64,000 bases of DNA from Antedon mediterranea. Lineage: Eukaryota; Echinodermata; Crinoidea; Comatulida; Antedonidae. Within the stretch, counting starts at the first letter, position 1. Each line of letters opens with the position of its first letter. The stretch spans positions 16,125,001 through 16,189,000 of the forward strand of contig NC_092674.1 of assembly GCF_964355755.1 (NCBI RefSeq), read 5' to 3'. The notes beneath the pieces were generated by a model, which saw only the letters and a program-made list of their open reading frames with translations, was not told where the DNA came from and did not search any database. Positions 10,385 to 21,269 of this stretch are shown here, piece after piece. Both the position numbers and the translations under genes were made by a program.

Positions 10385-11285
10385 CAGGAAACAAAAGAGT
10401 TGGTGACTATGATTTCTCATATCTCAAAAACTATTTCTGCGTCGTCTTTTCACTTGCGAAACATTCGAAGGATTCGCAAGTTTATAAATGAGACAGCAGC
10501 TAAACAACTTGTTCATGCTTTTGTCACTTCACGACTAGATATGGGAAACTCTTTGCTATACGGGCTACCACAAAAACAACTCCACAGGCTCCAACTGATT
10601 CAAAATACAGCGGCACGAGTTGTTAAAAAATTACCAAGATATGGACACATATCAAATACTTTGGAAATATTGCATTGGCTCCCTGTTAGGTACCGCATTG
10701 TTTTTAAAATATTACTCTTTGTTTTTAAGTCTATAAATGGCATGGCTCCTGAGTATATTTCTGACATGCTTAGGCTGTATGTTCCCGGACGTAATCTGCG
10801 TTCTAGTGACTCGCTGCTTCTACATCAGCCTAAGTCTCACCACTCATGGGGTGACAGAGCATTCTCCGTTACTGCTCCTCGTCTGTGGAATGCTCTACCG
10901 AGCTCTATAAGATTTTGCAAAACTGTTGATACTTTTAAAAAATTATTAAAAACGCATTTATTCATTAAGGCATATGGAAATCATGAGGTTTCTTAAAGTT
11001 GTTTAGACTTAGAATTGTTTTGTATACCTTTTCCTGGCCAGCATTATCTTTGGGGTGCCTCTGTCTTGGTTGTTGTCTCTGAGCACCCGGTCGTCTGTGG
11101 CAAGGCAAATGTGTATCCTGCTCCTTTGTTTGGTCACCTAGGTAGGGGTCCGGGACCGCGACAGAACGACAACGGATGGGGAATTTGTCAGGAATTTGTA
11201 TGATTTATTTCTTTTTTATTTTTAAATGCGCCTTGAGCACTCTGGAGTGGTATGTGCGCTTTAAAAATCTTATTATTATTATTAT
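10385..11285 (+). pseudogene. CR1-like LINE C-terminal fragment and 3' UTR
   Basis: An open frame of 198 codons (10400-10996) carries the well-known LINE C-terminus: SRLDMGNSLLYGLPQ, LQLIQNTAARVV, LHWLPVRYRIVFKI, DRAFSVTAPRLWNALP and FKKLLKTHLF. A 3' UTR follows with CGCCTTGAGCACTCTGGAG and a short (TTA)n tail ending at about 11285. It is 5'-truncated inside the RT thumb. No stops are seen in the remaining frame, so the insertion may be fairly young. Confidence 0.9.
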
Positions 11286-11365
11286 GAACTAGGTGTATAT
11301 AATTATGGAAGTGATCGCAACTTGTTGATAGTAAATTGAATGGCAAACAATAATAATTACCAAGT

Positions 11366-12085
11366 ATGAAAACGAAATCAAATAAAAAACGATGGAACAT
11401 ACCTAAAGACTGGGGTGAATTTAGTAATTCAGTTAAAAATGAATTTGTCCACTGGGACCCTAATCTATTAAATGCTAATGATGCTTGGTTGGAGTGGAAA
11501 TATAAAGTAACTTTAGCTGCAGAAAGTACAATCGCTTATAAGAAAAAAACAGCCAATCAAAAAGGTATGATTTGATAAGGAATCAAAACAAGCAATAAAT
11601 CAGCGAAGAAATTCTTGTACAGCTCATGGTTTATGCTAAGAAAAAGAGTGACAGAGAAATCTACCGAGATAAACGAAAATTCTGTCGATCTTTTTTTAAG
11701 CGTAAAGTAATGCAGAAGAAATTATTTAACTGCTTAACAATTATGGAAAAAGGAGGGCCTCAATCCAAAGAATTCTGGAATGAACTTAAAGGAAGTGAAC
11801 GTCAACAAAATGTCGACGATTTGTCCAACCGATTCTGCTACTGTCCACAGGTGCTATCGGATGACAGCAACGGCAACATTCGAGAGAAGCTGCAAGAGCC
11901 TCTAAGATCACACCTGTATACAATGAATGATACTTCCCGGTCTTTGAAACATCTCTCCAAAGTTGAGTTCGCTTCCACCACCAAAGCAAATCATTCGCTA
12001 TCTTATGTACCAATAATGCCTGTGTGAGACAATTCAAAAGAGACAGAGGGAATACACTGCTTAATTTAGAATGAACAGAGTGTCT
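11366..12085 (+). pseudogene. LINE fragment, linker between endonuclease and RT
   Basis: Two frames (11366-11575 and 11626-12027) read as the endonuclease-RT linker of a LINE: WLEWKYKVTLAAESTIAYKK, then DREIYRDKRKFCRSFFKRK and KEFWNELKGS. Homology is lost after about 11815. From 11866 the sequence is one copy of the direct repeat also seen at 14768. The fragment is truncated on both sides. Confidence 0.6.
11866..11958 (+). repeat. Direct repeat, left copy
   Basis: About 93 bp starting GACAGCAACGGCAACATTC, matching 14768-14860 with roughly ten differences. The shared core includes GAGAAGCTGCAAGAGCCTCT. The pair encloses 2.8 kb with the 28-residue-repeat ORF. Confidence 0.85.
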
Positions 12086-12089
12086 GTTC

Positions 12090-12654
12090 ATTTTTAAAGG
12101 ACCACCTTTCCCGGTTTATTTTTGCCGGTTGCATTCAGCAACAACTTTTGTTTTAGTTTCTTTAAAATGATATTTTCGCAATAATGTTAACATAAAACTA
12201 TCCTATTAATTTAATTTAAACAGCTTACATTATCAACTTCGACAAACAATTGTTTCATACATTATTAAACAAAGGTGCAATCAACAAGTTCCTTGCTATA
12301 ATTTATAGTTTATATAGTGTAGGGGTATCGCGTTCGTTTAGGGGAGTTTAAGGGTGGGGAATAAATAATTGGTATACGATGTTCATGTACCAGAACCTCG
12401 ATTCTCGCATAAAACAATATATTGCGAGGGTCGAGGTTCTTTGGAGTCACTGGCTACAAAATTTGTTTGTTTGTTTACGTTGAGGAAAAAGTGTATTTTT
12501 TTTTTGTATGGAAGTATGATGTTATATACCATGCTATTATAGGAGTTTTTTAAAACGGAAATGTTAAGCTTTTGATTTTGGAATTATTTCCAGCTTCTTG
12601 TGTGTGAACAATAAAACTTAAAACTCGTTTTTCTATGAAATTTTGTTTAATTCA
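12090..12654. other. Non-coding stretch
   Basis: AT-rich with no ORF of note. It contains a short inverted-looking stretch around 12390-12440 (AACCTCGATTCTCGCATAAA and GCGAGGGTCGAGGTTC), which could be a small hairpin element. Confidence 0.4.
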
Positions 12655-13805
12655 CTATTGGTTGTCTGCTGCAGCATCTGGAATAGTTCTGCTGTTTCGC
12701 CGTCGATGCCTGCTTGCCCATCGCCAGATCCGTCGAAGCCACGGCACAAGAATTCGCCAACGGCGGCGGCGAGGTTGGGCAGTAGTAGTACCTTCCTGCT
12801 GATTCTTGCCTACTGTTGCGTTATCACCATCGATGGCTGGCGTCGTGGTCTCGTCACAATGTGCCATTACATCTCCTTGGTGTTGATTACTGCCTACTAT
12901 TGCGTTATCACCATCAATGGTTGGCGTCGTGTGGTCTCGTCACAATGTGCCATTACATCTCCTTGGTTTTGATTACTGCCAACTGTTGCGTTATGACCAT
13001 CGATGGCTGGCGTCGTGGTCTCGTCACAATGTGCCATTACATCTCCTTGGTGTTGATTACTGCCTACTATTGCGTTATCACCATCAATGATTGGCGTCGT
13101 GGTCTCGTCACAATGTGCCATTACATCTCCTTGGTTTTGATTACTGCCTACTGTTGCGTTATCACCATCGATGGCTGCCACCGTGGTCTCGTCACAATGT
13201 GCCATTACATCTCCTTGGTTTTGATTACTGCCTACTGTTGCGTTATCACCATCGATGGCTGCCGTCGTGGTCTCGTCACAATGTGCCATTACATCTCCTT
13301 GGTTTTGATTACTGCCTACTGTTGCGTTATCACCATCGATGGCTGCCGTCCTGGTCTCGTCACAATGTACCATTACATCTCCTTGGTGTTGATTACTGCC
13401 TACTGTTGCGTTATCACCATCGATGGCTGGCGTCGTGTTCTCGTCACCATGTGCCATTACATCTCCTTGGTGTTGGTTCGTAGCTCTATCACCAGCACTA
13501 TGATCCATTACTCTATTCCTATCTTCGTTCCCAAATAACTGTCGTCCAGTCAGTAACGCTTGTGATTCCTCATTTTGGCGGGAATTTCGTACTTCTTGAA
13601 CATCGGCTACACTATTAGCACGATTAAATTTACGTTGCCTGATTTCAACTATGTATTCGCATAGCTGTGCAAATTCTTCCTCCGCTTCGCGTTTCATTTT
13701 CATCCTCATTTCTTTTCTCAGAAAATATCTCTTTCTAAAACCGTCATCTGGGAAAATCTGTAAATTCTTCGCATTTTCATCTCGTTTTCTTGATTTTAAA
13801 CTCAT
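12655..13805 (-). CDS. Unrecognised protein with 28-residue repeats, probably frameshifted
   Basis: An ATG at 13805-13803 opens a 302-codon frame. The first ~95 residues are charged (basic start, then a possible helix with REAEEEFAQLCEYIVEI). From about residue 110 a 28-residue unit containing DGDNATVGSNQNQGDVMAHC repeats about seven times. At about 12930 an extra GT (CGTCGTGTGG where other copies read CGTCGTGG) throws the frame into a stop at 12897. The repeat resumes in another frame to 12655 and ends in an arginine-rich tail. I do not recognise the family. The upstream frame 14138-13848 may be another exon of the same gene. The plus-strand frames here are only the mirror of the repeat. Confidence 0.45.
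12800..13480 (-). repeat. 84 bp coding minisatellite (about 8-9 copies)
   Basis: The block CATTACATCTCCTTGG recurs at 12865, 12951, 13035, 13119, 13203, 13287, 13371 and 13455. The spacing is exactly 84 except for 86 across the GT insertion. As 84 is a multiple of three, copy-number change keeps the frame. Copies differ by a few bases. Confidence 0.95.
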
Positions 13806-13847
13806 TTCGTATGCGTGTGCACACCTCTGACGTGTGTTTTCATAATA

Positions 13848-14140
13848 TTATAGTATTTTTTCATCTATCGTTCTTCCGGAGAAATCAGCAGCCGGTGGTT
13901 CATCCCCTTGTATATTTGTAACTCGTCTATCGGCTAAGTCCACACAATCGGACATCAGATCAGTAAACCGTTGAATTTCAGAACGGGCACTTACTAGCAA
14001 GTTTCTGATTGTTCCAGCATCACAATCATTTGTTGAATTTACTGAAACTTGTTTAGGTCTTCTGAACGATGGCGGTAATTCGAGAGAGCGCTCTCGGTTG
14101 TTCGGTTTACGTCTACGGCGGGTCTCAGACTTATGCACAG
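13848..14140 (-). CDS. Possible exon upstream of the repeat protein
   Basis: An open frame on the minus strand with no ATG. It is preceded by TTTTTTATTAAG, which could serve as a 3' splice site at about 14146. The protein starts basic (HKSETRRRRKPNNRE) and has a plausible helix (IRNLLVSARSEIQRFTDL). It ends at a TAA at 13848, 43 bp before the ATG of the repeat ORF. It could be a separate exon or a decayed part of the same transcript. No family was recognised. Confidence 0.3.
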
Positions 14141-15240
14141 GACCTTAATAAAAAAATGAAGATGAATTGTTGTACAGTATAGGCCTAAATCAATTTAATA
14201 ATCAATGCAATTACAGTATTATACTATTATTAGAGCACAAAAATATTACATAAGTAAATTATCTTACCATTTGGCATATCCATTTATTAATTCTTTTAGA
14301 TTTCTAGGTAATAATAGCAGATGTGGTCAGCATAAACGATTTTTTCGTTTCAGCTGTTCAATTGAATGTTTATTATTTCTGTTTCCATAGTACATTTGAC
14401 CCGCATTCACTAGTAAAACGCGCGCGTACCAACACAGATCGGAAACGATGTGCGCGCGTGTCACAGTGCGTTGTGCAATTCGGAAATGGTTCAAATATGG
14501 AGGAGCGACACCAAATGCGCAGACAGAAAGTGGGGAAACACCGATGCAATACGTCTTGTTGAAGTTGCAAAGCTTCTTCAATAACGATTTGGAAGCAATG
14601 GACAGCATGTGTAGCGAGAAATGAAGGATTCTTAATAACAACGGAGCCGTCTGGACATTAAGTTTCAGTCGAGAAGACCCATTTACCCTCCTACCACTTG
14701 ATTGGTTTGCCATACATATCAGAGACAGCGAGTGTTGTTATAGAAGGATCTGATATTGTTTGTCTTTATGACAGCAATGGAAACATTCCAGAGAAGCTGC
14801 AAGAGCCTCTAAGATCACAGCTGATTACAATGAACGATACTCCCCGGTCTTTGAAACATATGGGTCGTTGATTTGTCCATAATTATTGCATTTTGCCGGA
14901 GATTCCCTATTATTTAAGTATTTCCGTATTTATCTTCATCTTATGTCCTAATATTGAGCAAAATTTTCGTAGAAATTACGAACGTTCCAAAGTTTTAAAT
15001 AAAAGTGTTTGCTTCTTTTTGCAAATTTCGATCATAGTTTATTTTCTTCGTTTAAGCAACGCTGATGTACAGTTTATAGTGGATAAATGAAAAATGAGCT
15101 TTGGAAATTGTGGTTTTACTGATTTATTGATCAAAATAATACAATTTAACGTTTTGCTTAATATATTTATAGCAGCAGCTTCAAGTATTTTGTATTCAAC
15201 TTTTTTAAATTAATAATTGATAATAATCATTAATTTGTAT
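14141..15240. other. Unassigned stretch with the second direct-repeat copy
   Basis: No gene is supported. 14768-14860 is the right copy of the 93 bp direct repeat and reads in one plus frame as a coding-like segment (DSNGNIPEKLQEPLRSQ). The rest is AT-rich and lacks recognisable motifs. Confidence 0.4.
14768..14860 (+). repeat. Direct repeat, right copy
   Basis: Matches 11866-11958 (GAGAAGCTGCAAGAGCCTCT and CCGGTCTTTGAAACAT are shared). Sequence on either side does not match. Confidence 0.85.
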
Positions 15241-15713
15241 TTATTGATTATAATTGCCAGAATTTATTAGCTTACTGGAAGTACATTCGTCGGGGACCTC
15301 TTCCGAAGTTAAATAATGTCGCGTGTGCTTTACCGGCGGAAAAATTAGGCGGCATACGATGGTATTATTGCTGTTTGGTAGCCCGATATAGAGTGTCATT
15401 TCCGACGAACTATAGGTGCGATTTATCGTGAATTTTACGTGCGGGATTACCATTTCCGGCCCTCTAGGGTGTAATTTAACAAAAATCGCTTCGCCACAGG
15501 CCTCTAAAAAATCGTTATCTACGGTCCTGACCTCGTGGGCAACCACCTTAAAATAGTTCTGCGACCGCTCCTGGTCGTTATCATATACACCAGACAAAGA
15601 TGATATGAAAAATTCATTGAAACTGCACTTTGGTAATATTGCAAATAACAGTAACGATAAAATGCACTCTCCAGATATAAGTAACAGCTAGTCATCAGCA
15701 AGCTTGTGATCAT
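15241..15713 (-). pseudogene. Possible small secreted protein, frame broken near the start
   Basis: A minus-strand frame ending at 15241 is open back to a TAG at about 15692 but lacks an ATG. Its beginning is strongly hydrophobic (GECILSLLLFAILPKC), like a signal peptide, followed by about 120 residues with a possible N-glycosylation site (NRTY). A frame with an ATG (MITSLLMTS at 15713) overlaps it in another register, so a one-base shift near 15690 would join them. Its base composition is more GC-rich than its surroundings. No family was recognised. Confidence 0.3.
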
Positions 15714-15779
15714 GGTTTAGATGATATAACTATTTCGTTTTGAGGATGTTGCTTATGTTCTATCAAAGGCTAAAATAAA

Positions 15780-16250
15780 TAAAAGTCCAGTCACCGATTC
15801 CATAACAAATGAAATGTTGAAACATGTATGTGATCTCATGACCTTATCTCTCCAAACATTATTTACCAGGATCATCCAAACTGAAAGAATCCAAATTGGC
15901 GCTTTGTTTTTTGCCGACGACGTTGTTTTAATTGGTGATAATGAATTAGAACTTGCAAAGCTCCTTAAAGTAGTTAGTAAGTATTCAAAAAAATGGAGGC
16001 TAGAATTTTTGAAAAATCAAATGTAGGCCTACTAATTACAGGATAAAGAGTAGAACATGGAATCTTGGTAAACATTATATTACGGAAAAAGAATCCTATA
16101 AATATCTTGGTGTTATAATCTCTAGGTCATATACTGATTCACATAATGTTAATGAAGTAATTAAAAAGGGAAATAGGATAATTGCTTATATTACGAACAA
16201 CCAGCAGGAAGATTTCAATAGGGTTTACTTTTTTTGTGGCGTAATCTACC
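15780..16250 (+). pseudogene. LINE reverse transcriptase fragment
   Basis: SPVTDSITNEMLKHV and then the catalytic motif LFFADDVVLIGDN (about 15903-15940), followed by LAKLLKVVSKYSKKWRLEF and, after a frame change, YKYLGVIISRSYTDSHNV. This is an RT palm fragment with internal deletions. It seems to continue at 18120 beyond an inserted minus-strand LINE. Confidence 0.75.
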
Positions 16251-16619
16251 ACATTTATTCGTTCATCATAATTATTATACATACATATTAACATATTACT
16301 CTCTTTTTTTCATTTTCTTGAATTTAGGATAGGCCTACTCAAAGTTATAATAAATAAAGTAAAAATGCATATAATAATGTTTACAATACAGTGTAATATA
16401 TATATTTGTATATCTAAAATTTCTATATAAAATATTTCATCAGGAGGTGGAAACACCATGAATGATTAATAAAAAGTATCTTATATATGGTAAATATATG
16501 ACTAGCACCATTTGCATTGCAGTTTTTTTTTTTCACTTTTGTTGTGTAACATAAACTGAATTTATTCAAAGTTACCGTAATTCATGCAATATAATTATGC
16601 TACATTGTATGGTAAAATA
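16251..16619. other. AT-rich junction between two LINE pieces
   Basis: No coding signal. Poly-T and AT-rich sequence precede the 3' end of the minus-strand LINE, so part of it may be that element's 3' UTR. Confidence 0.4.
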
Positions 16620-18050
16620 AATATAATAAAACACATTTAAATCAAACCTACGGCAGTCATATCAACATTAGATTTAAAGACCACCCATGGATTTTGACAA
16701 AACAGTTTTTTTAATTCATTATATATTTTGATTCTATATAGAATAGGTAGCGATTGTAATATAATTGTTTTTTTGTATAATTTCCACTGCCAAGAATCAA
16801 GAATGAGATCTTTAAAAGAGCTTTTACTACCATCAATATTTTTTTTAATGTCATCTATATTTCCCCATAATTTCTTGTTACCTGGACATTCAAAGAACAT
16901 GTGTTTTTCATCGTCTAAGGCATCACAATTATTGCATTTACTAGTACTCTTAATATTCCACAAATAATTGGTAACTATTGGTAGGAATAGTTCGATTCAA
17001 CAATTTATAATTAAATTGTGCATTTTTTGTTTTTTTTATTAAATACTTTTTGTTTCCAAACTTATATTTTATCGTATTTTTAAAAACATTTTCCCATTTA
17101 GGTATACATTGAGAAGGAATACAAATGCTTTTGTGGTCGTTTCTGTATCGATTACGTCACATTGTTTTTCTTAATTACATTTATCCATATTTTTGGAATT
17201 GCCTCAACAAGTGTAGTGTATTCACTAATCCAATTTCTTTCTATACACAAATTATTCTTTATTTCACTTGTGTTTAAAAAACGATTAAAGAAAACAACGT
17301 GTTTCACTTTTGTAAACCCTGATGAAACCGAATTTTTATCAAATAAAGCTTTGTTATTTATTTTAATATTCTTATTTCCCCATAAATATTTTACAACAAT
17401 CTGTTCATAATTACTGATTATCACAATTAAGTTAAAATATTCGATTGATGTAATGCAAAGGCAACAATTTCCACCTTACATGTTTTCTCGATAGGAGATT
17501 TCTTGCTCATTTATTGCTTTTACTTGTAGTGAGAAATCAGGCATGCCAATGCCTCCTTCTAACGGTTTACCAATTATAGTTTTTCTTTTTATTTTTTATT
17601 TTTTTCCATTCCATAAAAATTTATATAACAATTTATTTACTTTCGCGATAACATGGTTAGGTACATCTATAATTGAAACATTGTATACCAATTTTGACAA
17701 TGCGAGACTTTTTAAAATTGTCACCTTACATAATATGTTGATCTCTCATTTTCCAAGTATTCAGTAGTCTTTCAAAGTTTATCATTTTAGCGTCCACTTT
17801 TGCACAATCTGGTATTGTATCCAATATAGATTCCTAATATCTTAATTGGTTTATCTACCCAATTCAACTTACCAGGCTTCTCAATTCTATTTCTATTTTT
17901 ACCTATCCACATAGCGTTGGTTTTATGCTCATTTAAACACATACCAGACACTTTACAAAATTCTTTTACAATTTTTACACTCCTAGTTATACTTTTGTCA
18001 TTTCCGACAAACAACACCGTATCTTCAAGCTGCGCAATACGCACCTCTCA
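16620..18050 (-). pseudogene. Second LINE, minus strand, RT to zinc-binding C-terminus
   Basis: Read from 18044 downwards. 18044-17787 resembles the RT catalytic region, but the expected A-D-D is L-E-D (QLEDTVLFVG), followed by VSGMCLNEHKTNAMWIG and KILGIYIG. 17424-17152 is the middle part (VVKYLWGNKNIKIN). 16963-16637 is the reverse-transcriptase zinc-binding region (CNNCDALDDEKHMFFECP). Several frameshifts separate the blocks. It lies in the opposite orientation inside the plus-strand LINE (15780-19030), suggesting insertion into it. Confidence 0.78.
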
Positions 18051-18119
18051 AAACTACAATTTTTGTTAGGAACTGGTATTCCTTTTATATTAAATCAACA
18101 ATATATAAAAAGTCCATCT

Positions 18120-19030
18120 ACTCCAAGCCATTACTTCTGTTGTAAGGATAAATAGGATTTACTATGGCAATCTGTTATGGAGAACAATAGGGCTACCCGC
18201 CATTAATTATGCCTCTTCAATGTGGTTATGTAACTCTGTAAGCTCTTTTAGACAAATGAGAAAACCTTTAATATTAAATGGCCAAGAAATGTTGCCAACA
18301 TAGGCATTACTTGGGGATCTTGGTTGGGAACCAATCTATTATACCAAATAAGTTTAGATTGTCTTACTTTAATAGACTTTAAAATATGGATGATCAGAGA
18401 TGGCAAAACCATCTATGTAGGTCATTAATTGAGGTTCAAGATAACATTAAAAAGTGGATTAACCATATCAAAGAATTACTATATAATTTTGACTTAGATT
18501 CTGAATTTAATTTAAACCCGGAGAATCAGACGTGGCTCAAACATTTTAAATATGTTTTTAACTCTTTCGAAAATGCAAAGCAATGGTTTGAACGAGCAAA
18601 AAGCAAGTCAACTTTGTCTGACTACTAAATAAGCATAGACCTAAAGCGGAGATGTACCTATTTGATGTGGTTTATTTTGATCCTGTAAGTTTGAAATTTA
18701 AAGCAAGAAGTAACAATCTAGAACTAGAAGCCAAAAAGAGTACATGGTCGAAGTATAGGCCTACAGAGTCTGGTTTCTGCTATCTATGTAATAATAATAC
18801 AGTAGAAAATACAGACCTTATGATCTTATATATTTTGGTTATGATTCTGTTTGGGAAAATTGTTCTAAGGGTAATACTGATTATCAACGACATGTACTAC
18901 TTGATGACCTTTTAGTTGCTTTTGAAAAATTAGGTGAAATTATTGATTACCATTGTAAACATCACTTAACTGCTGCATGGAGGTATAGAAAGACTATACT
19001 TAAAGATTTGAAAAACACTTTGAGTTAAGT
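18120..19030 (+). pseudogene. LINE C-terminal region, continuation of the plus-strand element
   Basis: The segment reads NRIYYGNLLWRTIGLPAIN at about 18148, then the open frame 18386-18628, then FKARSNNLELEAKKSTWSK and GFCYLCNNNTVENTDL (about 18690-18820). This is the C-terminal zinc-binding region of an L1-like or related LINE. It ends near 19027. Frames are shifted at least three times. Confidence 0.72.
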
Positions 19031-19300
19031 ATTGGCTGTAATTATATTTTATATATTTAAATCTACTTGCTAAGTTAAATTTCTTCCTTTTTTTGTAACT
19101 GTATTGTTAATGTTAGAACGCACCGTTTTATAAACGTGTGCCGCTGATCCAAAAGCGTTAAGTTTGTCACTAGCGACAGAGCAAAATTGCAACCGTAGAT
19201 CGTAAATAGTAATTGCTGAAGCGCCATGCTATTGTTAAGGGGTCGTGCTAAAGACCGGAAGACAACGCTATACAGTATTATAATAATAACTTTATTGAAA
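19031..19300 (-). other. LINE 3' end-like block before the satellite
   Basis: Contains CGTGTGCCGCTGATCCAAAA (about 19133-19152), and the reverse complement of that motif leads into the satellite (TTTATTGAAACACTTTTGGATCAG at 19289 on). The block therefore shares its 3'-end sequence with the insertion at 6521-6801. Confidence 0.5.
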
Positions 19301-19930
19301 CACTTTTGGATCAGTGGCAACACACTCATTAGTAGTGCACTTTTGGATCAGTGGCAACACACTCATTAGTAGTGCACTTTTGGATCAGTGGCAACACACT
19401 CATTAGTAGTGCACTTTTGGATCAGTGGCAACACACTCATTAGTAGTGCACTTTTGGATCAGTGGCAACACACTCATTAGTAGTGCACTTTTGGATCAGT
19501 GGCAACACACTCATTAGTAGTGCACTTTTGGATCAGTGGCAACACACTCATTAGTAGTACACTTTTGGATCAGTGGCAACACACTCATTAGTAGTGCACT
19601 TTTGGATCAGTGGCAACACACTCATTAGTAGTGCACTTTTGGATCAGTGGCAACACACTCATTAGTAGTGCACTTTTGGATCAGTGGCAACACACTCATT
19701 AGTAGTGCACTTTTGGATCAGTGGCAACACACTCATTAGTAGTGCACTTTTGGATCAGTGGCAACACACTCATTAGTAGTGCACTTTTGGATCAGTGGCA
19801 ACACACTCATTAGTAGTGCACTTTTGGATCAGTGGCAACACACTCATTAGTAGTGCACTTTTGGATCAGTGGCAACACACTCATTAGTAGTGCACTTTTG
19901 GATCAGTGGCAACACACTCATTAGTAGTGC
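19301..19930 (+). repeat. 37 bp satellite, about 17 copies
   Basis: The unit starts CACTTTTGGATCAGTGGCAA and ends TTAGTAGTG, 37 bp long. The array is almost perfectly uniform. One visible variant (GTAGTACAC instead of GTAGTGCAC) lies near 19557. The array begins inside a LINE/SINE 3'-end motif, so the unit seems to derive from it. Confidence 0.97.
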
Positions 19931-20570
19931 GTCAACTTAAACTACATACAAATAAACGTTATAAACCAAACAAATTTTAAATGTACATTCAGCGATACAT
20001 ACATAAACATTAAATGCAATAGTAACAAAAAAACAAAACAATTGGTAAATAATAAACAAAATAAGAATAGGCCTAAACAAAATTAAATTAGCAACAATGC
20101 AAATTAGCTCTTTTTTAACTCAGATCTTTTTGCCCAGGCAACTTTAAGAAAATCTTTACAATATTTGTCAAATGCTGTCAATACAGCATTACTAAGGTCC
20201 ATGTTAATATTCCCCCAAAAACTAAAATTGGTTTTTATTAACATTAGCATTTATAAAATTGTCCCATGTTGCAGACTCATCCAAAATGTCAAGGTCATTA
20301 TTTAGCTTTACTAATTCAATCTCTCTTATAGTGCTAAGAGCTTGGCAATTAAATGAAAAATGTTGTATATTTTCTATTTCACCACTCTGACATATAGTGC
20401 ACTGGCCAGATATTTCTTCTTAGACCAATTACAGGTTCGTCCATCAAGAGGTAAAGTGTTCGATCTTAATTTAAATTTTAAGCTTGCACCTGTGAAATTG
20501 GTTTTATAATAGGGAGATAACTCCAAGGCTAGGACTTTCTTTTAGAATTTTATTTTTAAATTGATCTGTA
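19931..20570 (-). pseudogene. LINE C-terminal fragment, minus strand
   Basis: On the minus strand, sequence from about 20505 to 20400 reads FTGASLKFKLRSNTLPLDG followed by TCNWSK, closely like SLKFKARSNNLELEAKKSTW of the copy at 18690. The zinc-binding region and an AT-rich tail follow towards 19980. It is a second, more decayed copy of the same LINE family, with several stops. Confidence 0.6.
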
Positions 20571-20894
20571 AGATCATTTCCCACTTTAACCTTTGCTTTG
20601 ACATTACTATATAAGCATTTGATGATTTGCCACATAGACCGGCAGCCCAGAGACATTTGGTTAGATGAGCTAGGTACCAATATCTGACTATTTAAGTGTG
20701 TTGGGGGTCACTTGAAGTCAATGAAAATGGGAGTCTGCCGGGTACTCCCTGCTGCGTCTAGACCCAGGGGACCCCGAAAGGTGCTAAAAAATTGGCCCAG
20801 GTTAGATGAGAGAGATACCACCTAATTTTACCACCATGGGATGCCCATTGGCATCCTTATACCAGTATCACAAACGACAGACTTTTTGTCTGCT
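20571..20894. other. Unassigned stretch
   Basis: No gene or known element recognised. It joins LINE debris to a copy of the dispersed repeat. Confidence 0.35.
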
Positions 20895-21262
20895 GCAATA
20901 GGCCCGCCAGAAAAATTTCTTGTACACGTTAATATGTTGTTGCTGAGATAATTTCCTTCCGAAATTACTACATTCGAGTTTGATTTTGAAACCGTCAACA
21001 TGTTAAAAATTGGAATAAATAGCGGGTCCCGTAATTTCACCTATTCTACACTGTATGTGAATGTGATATGTATACAGATTATACTGTGTATACTTTATGA
21101 CACAAAATAACAGAATTCAGCAATAACAACATATCATATTCTTCAGTTCAGGTCATAATGCCATAATCTTTTTCTGTGTGCAATATTCCAACGTATGACG
21201 TGCACGTGGCGTTTGTCGTGCGGATAACTAACTCGTCAAAGTGACGAGTTACATGTCTAGTT
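20895..21262 (-). repeat. Copy of the window's dispersed repeat, minus orientation
   Basis: The reverse complement begins CTAGACATGTAACTCGTCAC at 21262 and matches 61104-61440 and 62630-62960 closely. Shared blocks include GGCATTATGACCTGAACTGA and AGGTGAAATTACGGGACC. The copy carries the palindrome AACTCGTCAAAGTGACGAGTT split at 21230-21250. It is truncated relative to the 1.5 kb unit. Confidence 0.85.
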
Positions 21263-21269
21263 TAATTTG

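Noticed and set aside
12816-13538. 240-codon plus-strand frame
   Set aside because: It is the mirror of the 84 bp coding repeat. The minus-strand frame has a proper ATG and non-repeat flanks, the plus one consists of the repeat only.
19301-19930. CRISPR-like array
   Set aside because: The copies are directly adjacent with no variable spacers. It is a simple satellite in an animal genome.
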